From: CBDCVN01 sp965223585
GTDB lineage: Bacteria; Deinococcota; Deinococci; Deinococcales; Trueperaceae
Direction: 5' to 3'
Length of the DNA: 64,000 bases
NCBI GenBank assembly: GCA_965223585.1
Contig: CBDCWW010000024.1
Location: 62,001-126,000, forward strand
Below the pieces are notes generated by a model. The model did not search any database. It saw only the letters and a list, made by a program, of their open reading frames with translations, and was not told the origin of the DNA. A program made the translations under genes and the position numbers. Position 1 is the stretch's first letter, and every line of letters begins with the position of its first letter. Positions 42,642-52,695 of the stretch are shown here, one piece after another.

Positions 42642-43742
42642 CTAGCCTAGCCTAAAGATTGTATTAGTGCCATCATCATCGATTTCTCCAAGGCCATTGC
42701 CAGTAAAGTCATTGTTATCCCACACTACCGTTCGGTTACACTCTGGATCAGCAATTTTAAGGCCATACGCAACATTGCTAGTGACTGTGTTCAGCTTTAT
42801 AATGTTGCCATCACAGGTGATACCATCACTAGATATAAGGTAGATTCCATCGCCTGCATTGTCTGTAACTGTGTTTCCCATGATAATGTTTCTATTGCCA
42901 CTATTAATCTTAATACCATCTTGACCTGACACAGTATTATTCTTAATGATATTGTCATTTGATTTCTTATTAGGTTGACCTTGAAAAGGATTGGCAGATG
43001 ATTTGTTGATGGAAATACCTATTCCATTAGATATATTGGTAATTGTACAATCTTCTATAAGGTTATTTTTCGCAGCTAGCAACTGAATACCATCTCTTGA
43101 TATACTCTCACCATCAATAACACAATTGCGAATGATGTTGTTTTCAGCTGTTTGACCAGTACCTTTGCCATCAAGAATAATACCACTGCCACGTGATTTG
43201 TCTACTTTGACATTCTCGATGAGCCAATTGTTAGCAGCATCACCGTCAATGGCATCACTAGTAGAACGAGATACCCCCCCAGCTGAAACTGTCAAACCCC
43301 TAATGGTAATGTTATTGCTGTTAGTAGCATTAAAGGGTTCCGTGTCAGCAGCAATATTAGAATTATTTTTCACCACTGTAACATCAATGCCTTGACCCTC
43401 AAATGTTATGTTATTTCTATTTACAATCTTTAAAGAGTCTGAACCTAGATCAAACACACCTGCTCGGAAAGCAATTGTTCCCCCACCATCTAAATCCACT
43501 TCATTCATAGCGCTTTCCACTACTTCTTTTAGCGTACCAGTATAAGATAAAGTAGCATTAATAGAATTAGCATGATAAAGATTAGGATTTCTAGCATCTT
43601 GATACACATCAAATGTTTGAGTTATTGAAACCTTTAAATCCTTGTCAGGACTAGGTTGCTGCACGTTACCAGCAACAAAGCCAAAAAAAATCAAGGGTAA
43701 ACCAATTGATAACAAGAATAGGAAGTGTGATGATTTTTTCAT
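42642..43742 (-). CDS. Secreted parallel beta-helix protein, array member 1 (short)
   Basis: A 366-residue protein from ATG 43742, with AAGGGA 4 nt before it; a longer frame to 43757 adds MRRDC without a ribosome site. A signal peptide is followed by about 300 residues of right-handed parallel beta-helix repeats rich in NNITI, GIxL and NxI turns, similar to pectate-lyase/NosD folds. It lacks the FN3 and DNRLRE modules of its neighbours. The usual lipobox Cys of the array (LVAC) is Gly here (FVAGN), so it may be released rather than lipid-anchored. It is closest to member 5 (IAFRAGVFDLGSDSLKIVNR). Confidence 0.85.
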   Translation of the reverse strand: MKKSSHFLFLLSIGLPLIFFGFVAGNVQQPSPDKDLKVSITQTFDVYQDARNPNLYHANSINATLSYTGTLKEVVESAMNEVDLDGGGTIAFRAGVFDLGSDSLKIVNRNNITFEGQGIDVTVVKNNSNIAADTEPFNATNSNNITIRGLTVSAGGVSRSTSDAIDGDAANNWLIENVKVDKSRGSGIILDGKGTGQTAENNIIRNCVIDGESISRDGIQLLAAKNNLIEDCTITNISNGIGISINKSSANPFQGQPNKKSNDNIIKNNTVSGQDGIKINSGNRNIIMGNTVTDNAGDGIYLISSDGITCDGNIIKLNTVTSNVAYGLKIADPECNRTVVWDNNDFTGNGLGEIDDDGTNTIFRLG

Positions 43743-43764
43743 GCAATCCCTTCTCAAACAACAT

Positions 43765-43975
43765 TTTTGATAGCTACTTAAATCTTTTAGATTTCTAAAA
43801 TTAAGCAGATAAGTAAATTATGGTTATTGTTCAGCAAAGTAAATTTGTAGAAAGGCTTATTACTTATCTTAAATCAAATAACCTTGATTAATTTTATCAC
43901 ATTTAGCCTAATGCTATCAAGCATTTATGGTAACACTAAAAAAAGATTAACAAACCTTTATTACCTTATAATGAA
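43765..43975. repeat. Array upstream block, copy A
   Basis: Conserved non-coding sequence upstream of array member 1, shared with blocks B, C and D. Landmarks are AAATTTGTAGAAAGGCTT, ACTTATCTTAAAT, TTATCACATTTAGCC, TATCAAGCATTTA and AGATTAACAAACCTTTAT. It was duplicated with the gene and probably carries the promoter. Confidence 0.6.
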
Positions 43976-43997
43976 ATTATGGTTAATGAGAATGTTA

Positions 43998-44028
43998 AAT
44001 CTCGAAGGTTTTGAAAACCTCCGAGATT
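43998..44028 (-). terminator. Array hairpin 1, after member 2
   Basis: AATCTCG-A-AGGTTTT, a 1-nt loop, then AAAACCT-C-CGAGATT: 14 pairs with one mismatch. It lies 35 bp beyond the stop of the minus-strand gene at 44063. Confidence 0.6.
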
Positions 44029-44062
44029 ACATGGAAAGAGCTTGTGTGGAATCTTATCTCAA

Positions 44063-46681
44063 CTAATTCGTTGTCACAACAAGTTCAGGTGCATTGCCAT
44101 TAGAGTTTTCCTTAGAAGCATAATCAGCACCGTTGCTGTTACTCGAGCTAATGCGAATGCTAACTGGACCATCTCCACTGACAAGCGGAGTTACATCTAA
44201 TTCATACCAGTTACCAGAACTCACACTACCTAATGAACCCAATGAAATACCATCACCGGGTGGTGCATTGTTCCAGGTTACAGTGTCCTCATCCCAGCTG
44301 CCGCTAGTTGCAGTTATCTCAACAAAATCACCACCAAAGGGGGATGAATCGGTAGAGTAAAGGCGTAAAGTAGCATTACTAACACTAGATGAGCCAATCC
44401 CACTGACATCAAAGCGCAAGAGTGCGTTCTTGAGTGCATCTGTATCGATTTCAATGTTAGGAGTGTTTCCATGGGTTTTATCAGGTTTATCTGCCCGAAT
44501 AGTAGCGTCATCTGTTGGTGTAAAAGTGAGGCCTGATGAGCTAGGTGGTGTAGTTACATTAATAGTATTGCTCTGTGGTGATACGTTACCCGCAGCATCT
44601 CGAGCACGTACAAAGTAAGCATAAGTAGTACTAGCAGAGACAGTTGTATCTTGATAGGCTGTTGTGGAACCCCCAACTTCATCTATCTTTGCACCATCAC
44701 GGTAAATATCATAGGCTGTTACTCCAACGTTGTCAGTAGAAGCATCCCAATCAAGAGTTACCTGATTTGCTTGAACATTGGTAGCAGCTAAATTACTTGG
44801 TGCAGTTGGTGGTTCAGTATCAGGTTCTGGTGGATCACCCAATGTAACTACTAGTTCAGGTGCATTACCATTAGAGTTTTCTTTTGAAGCATAGTCAGCA
44901 CCATTGCTGTTGCTCGAGCTAACGCGAAGGCTAACCGTACCATCCCCACTAACAAGCGGTGTCACATCTAATTCATACCAATTTCCAGCACTCACACTGC
45001 CTAATGAACCTAGTGATGCGCCATCGCCAGCTGGTGCATTGTTCCAAGTTACAGTACCCTCATTCCAGTTGTTATTGGTTACCTCAACAAAATCACCACC
45101 AAAAGAGGATCCGTCAATGGCATATAACCGCAAGACAACGCTATTAATACCAGATGCACCAACCCCACTCACATTAAAACGCAAGAGTATATCCTTACGT
45201 GAGCTGGCATCAACTTCTACAGAGGTCCTATTTCCATAGTTACTATTTGGATCACTCTCTCGAATAGTAGCATCATCAGTTGGTATGAAAGTGTTTACCT
45301 GTGAAGGTGGTGGTGTAGTTACATTAATAGTATTGCTCTGTGGTGATTCGTTACCAGCTGCATCTCGAGCACGCACAAAGTAGGCATAAGTGGTATCGGC
45401 AGTGACAGTCGTATCTTGATAGGCTGTTGTAGAGCCACCAACTTCATCTATCTTTGTACTATCACGGTAAATATCGTAGGCTGTTACCCCAACATTATCA
45501 GTAGAGGCATTCCAGTTAAGAGTCACTTGATTTGCTTGAACATTGGTGGCAGTCAAATTTGTAGGTGCTGTGGGTGGTTCGGTGTCGCCTCCTGACATAA
45601 ATATTGTGTCAGTGCCATTATCGTTAATTTCCCCACTACCATTACCAGTGAAGTCATTATTATCCCACACCACTGTTCGGTTGCACTCTGAATTATTAAT
45701 GTTAAGACCGTACCTAGTATTGCTAGTGGCAGCGTTGAACTCCACAACATTATCATCACAAGAAATTCCACTACTAGAACTGATTTGTATACCATCACTA
45801 GAACTGTTAGTTATGGTGTTTCCTGTAATTAGATTCCGATTGCCACTGTGAACCCTAATACCATCTCCACTGGTATTATCTATAGTATTATTTCTGATAG
45901 TATTGTCAGTTGACTGTTTATGGGGTTGACCAGCACTAGCAGATGCTTTGTTGACATTAATGCCATTACCATCAGTTACATTGGTAACGGTACAATTTTC
46001 TACAAGATTGTTATTCGCAGCCAGTAACTGAATTCCACCATTTGGAACGCCATCAACAATACAGTTACGAATGATATTATTAGCTGCTATCTGTCCCGTA
46101 TCTTTGCCATCTAAAATAATTCCACAGCCCCGTGATCCATCTATCTTTACATTTTCAATGAGCCAGTTGTTAGCAGCATCACCATCAATAGCATCACTAG
46201 TACTACGAAGTGACCCCCCAGCTGAAACTGTTAAATCTCTAATGGTGATATTGTTGCTTCTACCAAAATTGAACGGTTCAGTGTCCTGTGAGGCATTTGA
46301 ACTATTTTGCACCACGGTGACATCAATACCTTGACCTTCAAATGTTATATTATCCGCATCACGAATCCTGAAAAAGTCTGAGCCTAGGTCAAACACACCA
46401 GCTCGGAAAGAAATTGTACCCCCACCACCTAAGGCAAGTTCATCAACAGCATCTTCTACCACTTCCTTGAGAGTGCCAGTATAGGATGAGCTAGTTGTGG
46501 TAGAATCAGCGTGATAGAGATTAGGGTTACCAGAATCTTGATAAACATCAAATGTTTGTGTCACTGTAGTTTCCAAGCTCCTGTTAGGCTCAGTTTGCTT
46601 AACGTTACAGGCAACAAGACCAAAAACAACTACTAGTAAGCTAATAAGTAATAAAGGTAAAAAACATAATAATTTTTGCAT
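44063..46681 (-). CDS. Beta-helix/FN3/DNRLRE surface lipoprotein, array member 2
   Basis: An 872-residue exported protein. A signal peptide ends in the lipobox VFGLVACNV, so a lipoprotein is likely. Then come a parallel beta-helix (about 60-365), FN3 (about 370-455, PPTAPTNLTATNVQANQVTLNW), a DNRLRE-type beta-sandwich (about 465-620, FIPTDDATIRES to DYASKENSNGNAPELVV), a second FN3 and a second DNRLRE. The layout suggests a cell-surface glycan-binding or adhesive protein; no catalytic residues are evident. The last two modules are almost base-identical to those of member 3. Confidence 0.87.
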   Translation of the reverse strand: MQKLLCFLPLLLISLLVVVFGLVACNVKQTEPNRSLETTVTQTFDVYQDSGNPNLYHADSTTTSSSYTGTLKEVVEDAVDELALGGGGTISFRAGVFDLGSDFFRIRDADNITFEGQGIDVTVVQNSSNASQDTEPFNFGRSNNITIRDLTVSAGGSLRSTSDAIDGDAANNWLIENVKIDGSRGCGIILDGKDTGQIAANNIIRNCIVDGVPNGGIQLLAANNNLVENCTVTNVTDGNGINVNKASASAGQPHKQSTDNTIRNNTIDNTSGDGIRVHSGNRNLITGNTITNSSSDGIQISSSSGISCDDNVVEFNAATSNTRYGLNINNSECNRTVVWDNNDFTGNGSGEINDNGTDTIFMSGGDTEPPTAPTNLTATNVQANQVTLNWNASTDNVGVTAYDIYRDSTKIDEVGGSTTAYQDTTVTADTTYAYFVRARDAAGNESPQSNTINVTTPPPSQVNTFIPTDDATIRESDPNSNYGNRTSVEVDASSRKDILLRFNVSGVGASGINSVVLRLYAIDGSSFGGDFVEVTNNNWNEGTVTWNNAPAGDGASLGSLGSVSAGNWYELDVTPLVSGDGTVSLRVSSSNSNGADYASKENSNGNAPELVVTLGDPPEPDTEPPTAPSNLAATNVQANQVTLDWDASTDNVGVTAYDIYRDGAKIDEVGGSTTAYQDTTVSASTTYAYFVRARDAAGNVSPQSNTINVTTPPSSSGLTFTPTDDATIRADKPDKTHGNTPNIEIDTDALKNALLRFDVSGIGSSSVSNATLRLYSTDSSPFGGDFVEITATSGSWDEDTVTWNNAPPGDGISLGSLGSVSSGNWYELDVTPLVSGDGPVSIRISSSNSNGADYASKENSNGNAPELVVTTN

Positions 46682-46734
46682 ATGATTCTTTCTAGGGCAA
46701 CCTTTCTAACAACTACGATTAATTGTCTTAGAAC

Positions 46735-46960
46735 TCTAAGGCTAAAAGGTTAGACATGCCATTACCATGTATAGTAAGGCAAATTTGTAAAAAGCTTTCC
46801 CTAACACACTTAAGTAAAACAATCTATGTTAAATTTATCACATTAAGTTTAAATTAATCAAGCATTTACAGTAACTTTATAAAAGAATTAACAAACTTTT
46901 ATCATTCTCTCATTTAACCATAGCAATGTTTATCCCTATCATTTGTGGAAGCAACTATAA
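46735..46960. repeat. Array upstream block, copy B
   Basis: Upstream of member 2. It shares CAAATTTGTAAAAAGCTT, TTATCACATTAAG, TCAAGCATTTACAGTAAC, GAATTAACAAACTTTTAT and CTATCATTTGT with the other blocks. Copies B and C match best over the last 100 bp. Confidence 0.6.
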
Positions 46961-46976
46961 GATGTACATATGAAAG

Positions 46977-47009
46977 AAACCTCAGAGGTTTTGGGAATCT
47001 CCGAGGTTT
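46977..47009 (-). terminator. Array hairpin 2, after member 3
   Basis: AAACCTC-A-GAG pairs with CTC-C-GAGGTTT around an 11-nt loop; on the minus strand it is followed by a pyrimidine run (TTTCTTTC). It lies 60 bp past the stop of the gene at 47069. Confidence 0.6.
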
Positions 47010-47068
47010 AGGCTGATCAGCCCTTCACTGCGTCCCCTTCACTATTCACTATTCTCTAGAAATGATCT

Positions 47069-49687
47069 CTAGTTTGTTATCACAACCAGCTCAGGTGCAT
47101 TACCATTAGAATTCTCCTTAGAAGCATAATCAGCACCGTTGCTGTTACTCGAGCTAATGCGAATGCTAACTGGACCATCTCCACTGACTAGCGGAGTTAC
47201 ATCTAATTCATACCAGTTACCAGAACTCACACTACCTAATGAACCCAATGAAATACCATCACCGGGTGGTGCATTGTTCCAAGTTACAGTGTCCTCATCC
47301 CAGCTGCCGCTAGTTGCAGTTATCTCAACAAAATCACCACCAAAGGGGGATGAATCGGTAGAGTAAAGGCGTAAAGTAGCATTACTAACACTAGATGAGC
47401 CAATCCCACTGACATCAAAGCGCAAGAGTGCGTTCTTGAGTGCATCTGTATCGATTTCAATGTTAGGAGTGTTTCCATGGGTTTGATCAGGTTTATCTGC
47501 CCGAATAGTAGCGTCATCTGTTGGTGTAAAAGTGAGGCCTGACGAACTAGGTGGTGTAGTTACATTAATAGTATTGCTCTGTGGTGATACGTTACCCGCA
47601 GCATCTCGAGCACGTACAAAGTAAGCATAAGTAGTACTAGCAGAGACAGTTGTATCTTGATAGGCTGTTGTGGAATCACCAACTTCATCTATCTTTGTAC
47701 TATCACGATAAATATCATAGGCTGTTACTCCAACATTGTCAGTAGAAGCATCCCAATCAAGAGTTACCTGACTTGCTTGAACATTGGTAGCAGCTAAATT
47801 ACTTGGTGCAGTTGGTGGTTCAGTATCAGGTTCTGGTGGATCGCCCAATGTGACTACTAGTTCGGGTGCGTTACCATTAGAGTTTTCTTTTGAAGCATAG
47901 TCAGCACCATTGCTGTTGCTCGAGCTAACACGAAGGCTAACTGGACCATCTCCACTAACAAGAGAGGTCACATCTAATTCATACCAATTGCCGGGACTCA
48001 CACTGCCTAATGAACCTAGTGATACGCCATCGCCAGCTGGTGCATTGTTCCAAGTTACAGTAGCCTCATTCCAATTGTTGTTGGTTACCTCAACAAAATC
48101 ACCACCAAAAGAGGATCCATCTGTGGCATAGAGGCGCAAGACAACATTATTAATGCCAGATGCACCAACCCCACTTACATTAAAACGCAAAAGTATATCC
48201 TTGCGTGAACTTGCATCGACTTCTACAGTGGGCCTATTTCCATAGTTGCTATTTGGATCACTCTCTCGAATAGTAGCATCATCTGTTGGTATGAAAGTAT
48301 TTACCTGTGAAGGTGGTGGTGTAGTTACATTAATAGTATTGCTCTGTGGTGATTCGTTGCCTGCAGCATCTCGAGCACGCACAAAGTAAGCATAAGTGGT
48401 ATCGGGAACAACAGTTGTGTCTTGATAGGTTGTTGTGGAACCACCAACCTCATCTATCTTTGTACTATCACGGTAAATATCGTAGGCTGTTACCCCAACA
48501 TTATCAGTAGAGGCATTCCAGTTAAGAGTCACTTGATTTGCTTGAACATTGGTGGCAGTCAAATTTGTAGGTGCTGTGGGTGGTTCGGTGTCGCCTCCTG
48601 ACATAAATATTGTGTCAGTACCATTATCATTGATTTCCCCACTACCATTACCTGTGAAGTCATTATTATCCCACACTACTGTTCGGTTGCACTCTGAATT
48701 ATTAATGTTAAGACCGTACCTAGTATTGCTAGTGGCAGCGTTGAACTCCACAACATTATCATCACAAGAAATTCCACTACTAGAACTGATTTGTATACCA
48801 TCACTAGAACTGTTAGTTATGGTATTTCCTGTAATTAGGTTCCGGCTGCTACTGTGAACTCTAATTCCATCTCCATTTGTATTATCTATAGTATTATTTC
48901 TGATGGTGTTGTCAGTTGACTGTTTATGGGGTTGACCAGCATTAGAAGCTGCTTTGTTGACATTAATGCCATTACCATCAGTTATATTGGTAACGGTACA
49001 ATTTTCTACAAGATTGTTATTCGCAGCCAGTAACTGAATTCCACCATTTGGAACACCGTCAACAATGCAGTTACGGATAGTGTTACCAGACGCCATCTGT
49101 CCTGAATCTTTGCCATCTAAGATAATTCCACAGCCACGTGACTGGTCTACCTTTACATTTTCAATGAGCCAGTTGTTAGCAGCATCACCATCAATAGCAT
49201 CACTAGTACTACGAAGTGACCCCCCAGCTGAAACTGTTAAATCTCTAATGGTGATATTGTTGCTTCTACCAAAATTGAACGGCTCAGTGTCTTGTGAGGC
49301 ATTTGAACTATTTTGCACCACGGTGACATCAATGCCTTGGCCTTCAAATATTATATTATCTGTGTCGCGAATCCTGAAAAAGTCTGAGCCTAGGTCAAAC
49401 ACACCAGCTCGGAAAGAAATTGTACCCCCACCACCTAAGGCAAGTTCATCAACAGCATCTTCTACCACTTCCTTGAGAGTGCCAGTATAGGATGAGCTAG
49501 TTGTGGTAGAATCAGCGTGATAGAGGTTAGGGTTACCAGAATCTTGATAAACATCAAATGTTTGTGTCACTGTGATTCCTAGGTTTCTGCTGGGCTCAGT
49601 TTGCTGCACATTACAGGCAACAAGACCAAAGATGAGTAGTAGTAAGCCTACTAGTAATAGGGGTAAAAAACGTAATAATTGTTGCAT
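47069..49687 (-). CDS. Beta-helix/FN3/DNRLRE surface lipoprotein, array member 3
   Basis: An 872-residue paralogue of member 2 with identical architecture and the lipobox IFGLVACNV. Amino-acid differences are few and clustered (for example GITVTQ against TTVTQ near the start, QTH against KTH near residue 745), and long stretches match at the nucleotide level including synonymous sites. Its ATG lies 30 bp after the stop of member 4, so members 4 and 3 form an operon. AAGGA precedes the start. Confidence 0.87.
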   Translation of the reverse strand: MQQLLRFLPLLLVGLLLLIFGLVACNVQQTEPSRNLGITVTQTFDVYQDSGNPNLYHADSTTTSSSYTGTLKEVVEDAVDELALGGGGTISFRAGVFDLGSDFFRIRDTDNIIFEGQGIDVTVVQNSSNASQDTEPFNFGRSNNITIRDLTVSAGGSLRSTSDAIDGDAANNWLIENVKVDQSRGCGIILDGKDSGQMASGNTIRNCIVDGVPNGGIQLLAANNNLVENCTVTNITDGNGINVNKAASNAGQPHKQSTDNTIRNNTIDNTNGDGIRVHSSSRNLITGNTITNSSSDGIQISSSSGISCDDNVVEFNAATSNTRYGLNINNSECNRTVVWDNNDFTGNGSGEINDNGTDTIFMSGGDTEPPTAPTNLTATNVQANQVTLNWNASTDNVGVTAYDIYRDSTKIDEVGGSTTTYQDTTVVPDTTYAYFVRARDAAGNESPQSNTINVTTPPPSQVNTFIPTDDATIRESDPNSNYGNRPTVEVDASSRKDILLRFNVSGVGASGINNVVLRLYATDGSSFGGDFVEVTNNNWNEATVTWNNAPAGDGVSLGSLGSVSPGNWYELDVTSLVSGDGPVSLRVSSSNSNGADYASKENSNGNAPELVVTLGDPPEPDTEPPTAPSNLAATNVQASQVTLDWDASTDNVGVTAYDIYRDSTKIDEVGDSTTAYQDTTVSASTTYAYFVRARDAAGNVSPQSNTINVTTPPSSSGLTFTPTDDATIRADKPDQTHGNTPNIEIDTDALKNALLRFDVSGIGSSSVSNATLRLYSTDSSPFGGDFVEITATSGSWDEDTVTWNNAPPGDGISLGSLGSVSSGNWYELDVTPLVSGDGPVSIRISSSNSNGADYASKENSNGNAPELVVITN

Positions 49688-49717
49688 ATGTTTCCTTAAT
49701 ATCTTTGACTATAAATC

Positions 49718-52333
49718 CTAATCTGTTGTCACAATCAGTTCAGGTGCATTGCCATTAGAATTCTCCTTAGAGGCATAGTCAGCACCATTGCTGTTACTCG
49801 AGCTAACACGAATGCTAACAGCACCATCTCCATTGACAAGCGGTGTCACATCCAGCTCATACCAGTTACCAGCAGTCACTCTACCTAGTGAGCCTAGCGA
49901 TATACCATCACCAGCTGGTGCATTGCTCCAAGTTACAGTGTCCTCATCCCAGCTGCCGCTAGTTGCAGTTATTTCAATAAAATCACCGCCTAAAGGGGAT
50001 TCATCTGTAGCATAGAGGCGCAAGATAACATTACTAATACTAGATGAACCTAGGCCACTTACATCAAAACGCAAAAGTATATCCTTACGTGAACTTGCAT
50101 CAACTTCTAGATTAGCCCTACTTCCAAAGTTGCTATTGGGATTGCTCTCTCGAATAGTAGCGTCATCTGTTGGTGTAAAAGTGAGGCCTGACGAACTAGG
50201 TGGGGTAGTTACATTAATAGTATTGCTCTGTGGTGATTCGTTACCCGCAGCATCTCGAGCGCGTACAAAGTAAGCATAAGTAGTACTAGCAGAGACAGTT
50301 GTATCTTGATAGGCTGTTGTGGAACCACCAACTTCATCTATCTTTGCACCATCACGGTAAATATCATAGGCTGTTACTCCAACGTTGTCAGTAGAACCAT
50401 CCCAATCAAGAGTCACCTGACTTGCTTGAACATTGGTAGCAGCTAAATTACTTGGTGCAGTTGGTGGTTCAGTATCAGGTTCTGGTGGATCACCCAATGT
50501 AACTACTAGTTCAGGTGCATTACCATTAGAGTTTTCTTTTGAAGCATAGTCAGCACCATTGCTGTTGCTCGAGCTAACACGAATGCTAACTGGACCATCT
50601 CCACTAACAAGAGAGGTCACATCTAATTCATACCAATTGCCGGGACTCACGTTACCTAGTGAGCCTAGTGATATGCCATCTCCGACTGGGGCATTGTTCC
50701 AAGTCACAGTGTCCTCATCCCAATTGCCACTAGTTGCAGTTATCTCGACAAAGTCACCACCAGAAGAGGATCCATCTGTGGCATAGAGGCGCAAGACAAC
50801 ATCATTAATGCCAGATGCACCAACACCACTCACATTAAAACGCAAAAGTATATCCTTGCGTGAACTTGCATCGACTTCTACAATGGGCCTATTACCATAG
50901 TTGCTATTTGGATCACTCTCTCGAATAGTAGCATCATCAGTTGGTATGAAAGTATTTACCTGTGAAGGTGGTGGTGTAGTTACATTAATAGTATTGCTCT
51001 GTGGTGATTCGTTGCCTGCAGCATCTCGAGCACGCACAAAGTAAGCATAAGTGGTATTGGGAGCAACAGTTGTGTCTTGATAGGTTGTTGTGGAACCACC
51101 AACCTCATCTATCTTTGTACTATCACGGTAAATATCATAGGCTGTTACCCCAACATTATCAGTAGAGGCATTCCAGTTAAGAGTCACTTGATTTGCTTGA
51201 ACATTGGTAGCAGTTAGATTTGTGGGTGCTGTGGGTGGGTCATTGTCACCTTCTGACATAAAAATTGTTCCAGTGCCATTGTCATTAATTTCCCCATAAC
51301 CATTACCAGTGAAATCGTTATTGTCCCACACCACTGTTCGATTGCACTCTGGATCATCAATATTAAGACCGTACCTAGTATTGCTAGTAACCGTGTTAAA
51401 CTCTACAATATTGTCATCACAAGAAACACCACTGCTAGAACTGATTTGGATGCCGTCAGAACTATTTGTTATAGTGTTGCCTGTAATTATGTTCTGGCTG
51501 CTGCTGCTAACCTTAATACCATCTGCATTTATGTTGTCTATAGTATTATTCCTGATTATATTGTCAGTTGATTGTTTATTATCAGAAGAAGCAGATGCCT
51601 TAGTAACGAGAATGCCTACTACACTACCTAGATTGGTAATGGTGCAATTTTCTATAAGATTGTTGCTCGAGGCTAGCAACTGAATTCCGTGACTTGAAGT
51701 ACCATCAACAATACAATTACGAATGGTGTTGCCATCCGCTGTTTGTCCTACAGCTTTGCCATCAAAGATAATACCTCTACCACGTGATTGGTCTATTTTA
51801 ACGTTTTCAACTAACCAATTATTAGCTTCATCGCCATCAATGGCATCGCTAGTAGAACGAGCTGATCCTCCAGCTAAAACAGTCAAATTTCTAATAGTAA
51901 TGTTATTGCTATTACTACCATTAAAGGGTTCAGTGTCAGCCGAGGCGCTCGAGTTATTTTGCACCACAGTAACATCAATGCCTTGGCCTTCAAATATTAT
52001 ATTATTTTTATCTTTAATTAAGAAATAATCTGAGCCTAGGTCAAACACACCAGCTCGGAAAGAAATTGTACCCCCACCACCTGAGTTAAGTTCACTCATA
52101 GCATCTTCTACGACTTCCTTAAGAGTGCCAGTATAAGATGAGCTAGTAGTAGTGGAATCAGCGTGATAGAGATCAGGGTTACCAGAATCTTGATATACAT
52201 CAAATATTTGTGTCACTGTGGTTTTCAAGCCTCTGTTAGGCTCAGTTTGCTGCACGTTACAGGCAACAAGACCAAAGAAAATTATTAGTAAAGCAACTAG
52301 TAATAAAAATGGGAAATGTGTTAATCTTTTCAT
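49718..52333 (-). CDS. Beta-helix/FN3/DNRLRE surface lipoprotein, array member 4
   Basis: An 871-residue paralogue with the same five-module layout and lipobox FFGLVACNV. Its beta-helix is more diverged than that of members 2 and 3 (SDYFLIKDKNN, SSHGIQLLASSNN), and its last DNRLRE module reads FTPTDDATIRESNPNSNFGSR, resembling the first DNRLRE module rather than the last one of members 2 and 3. The FN3 modules are nearly identical. This mosaic pattern suggests module exchange between paralogues. AAGGAG lies 4 nt before the ATG. Confidence 0.87.
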   Translation of the reverse strand: MKRLTHFPFLLLVALLIIFFGLVACNVQQTEPNRGLKTTVTQIFDVYQDSGNPDLYHADSTTTSSSYTGTLKEVVEDAMSELNSGGGGTISFRAGVFDLGSDYFLIKDKNNIIFEGQGIDVTVVQNNSSASADTEPFNGSNSNNITIRNLTVLAGGSARSTSDAIDGDEANNWLVENVKIDQSRGRGIIFDGKAVGQTADGNTIRNCIVDGTSSHGIQLLASSNNLIENCTITNLGSVVGILVTKASASSDNKQSTDNIIRNNTIDNINADGIKVSSSSQNIITGNTITNSSDGIQISSSSGVSCDDNIVEFNTVTSNTRYGLNIDDPECNRTVVWDNNDFTGNGYGEINDNGTGTIFMSEGDNDPPTAPTNLTATNVQANQVTLNWNASTDNVGVTAYDIYRDSTKIDEVGGSTTTYQDTTVAPNTTYAYFVRARDAAGNESPQSNTINVTTPPPSQVNTFIPTDDATIRESDPNSNYGNRPIVEVDASSRKDILLRFNVSGVGASGINDVVLRLYATDGSSSGGDFVEITATSGNWDEDTVTWNNAPVGDGISLGSLGNVSPGNWYELDVTSLVSGDGPVSIRVSSSNSNGADYASKENSNGNAPELVVTLGDPPEPDTEPPTAPSNLAATNVQASQVTLDWDGSTDNVGVTAYDIYRDGAKIDEVGGSTTAYQDTTVSASTTYAYFVRARDAAGNESPQSNTINVTTPPSSSGLTFTPTDDATIRESNPNSNFGSRANLEVDASSRKDILLRFDVSGLGSSSISNVILRLYATDESPLGGDFIEITATSGSWDEDTVTWSNAPAGDGISLGSLGRVTAGNWYELDVTPLVNGDGAVSIRVSSSNSNGADYASKENSNGNAPELIVTTD

Positions 52334-52374
52334 ACAGCTCCTTATCAGAAAACGTTTTTAACAACTGAGTTTAA

Positions 52375-52605
52375 GTTTTTAGGCTTCTAAAATTTAAGAA
52401 AATAGATGAGCTATATATGTTCAGCAAGGTAAATTTGCAAAAAGGCTTTATCTACTACTTATCTTAATTTAAGATAACACTAGTTAATTATATTACATTT
52501 AACCTAATGTTATCAAGTATTTACAGTAATATAATAAGAGAATTAATAAACTTTTATAATCTTCTCATCTAACTATAGCAGTACTTATCACTATCATTTG
52601 TAGAA
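52375..52605. repeat. Array upstream block, copy C
   Basis: Upstream of member 4, the first gene of the 4-3 operon. It shares TTCAGCAAGGTAAATTTGCA, ACTTATCTTAAT, TATCAAGTATTTACAGTAAT, GAATTAATAAACTTTTAT and CTATCATTTGTAGAAAC with the other copies. Confidence 0.6.
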
Positions 52606-52626
52606 ACTACCATAAGATTTCCATAA

Positions 52627-52660
52627 AAAACCTCGAAGATTGTGGAACCTCCGAGGTTTT
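52627..52660 (-). terminator. Array hairpin 3, after member 5
   Basis: AAAACCTCG pairs with CGAGGTTTT around a 16-nt centre. It lies 36 bp past the stop of the gene at 52696. Sequence and placement match the other two array hairpins. Confidence 0.6.
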
Positions 52661-52695
52661 GGCCACCCTTCACTAGCATTTAAAAATAATGATTT

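Noticed and set aside
44063..52333. Regular repeats in the beta-helix array as a CRISPR or VNTR
   Set aside because: The repeats are long coding modules (FN3 and DNRLRE) kept in frame, not short direct repeats with spacers.
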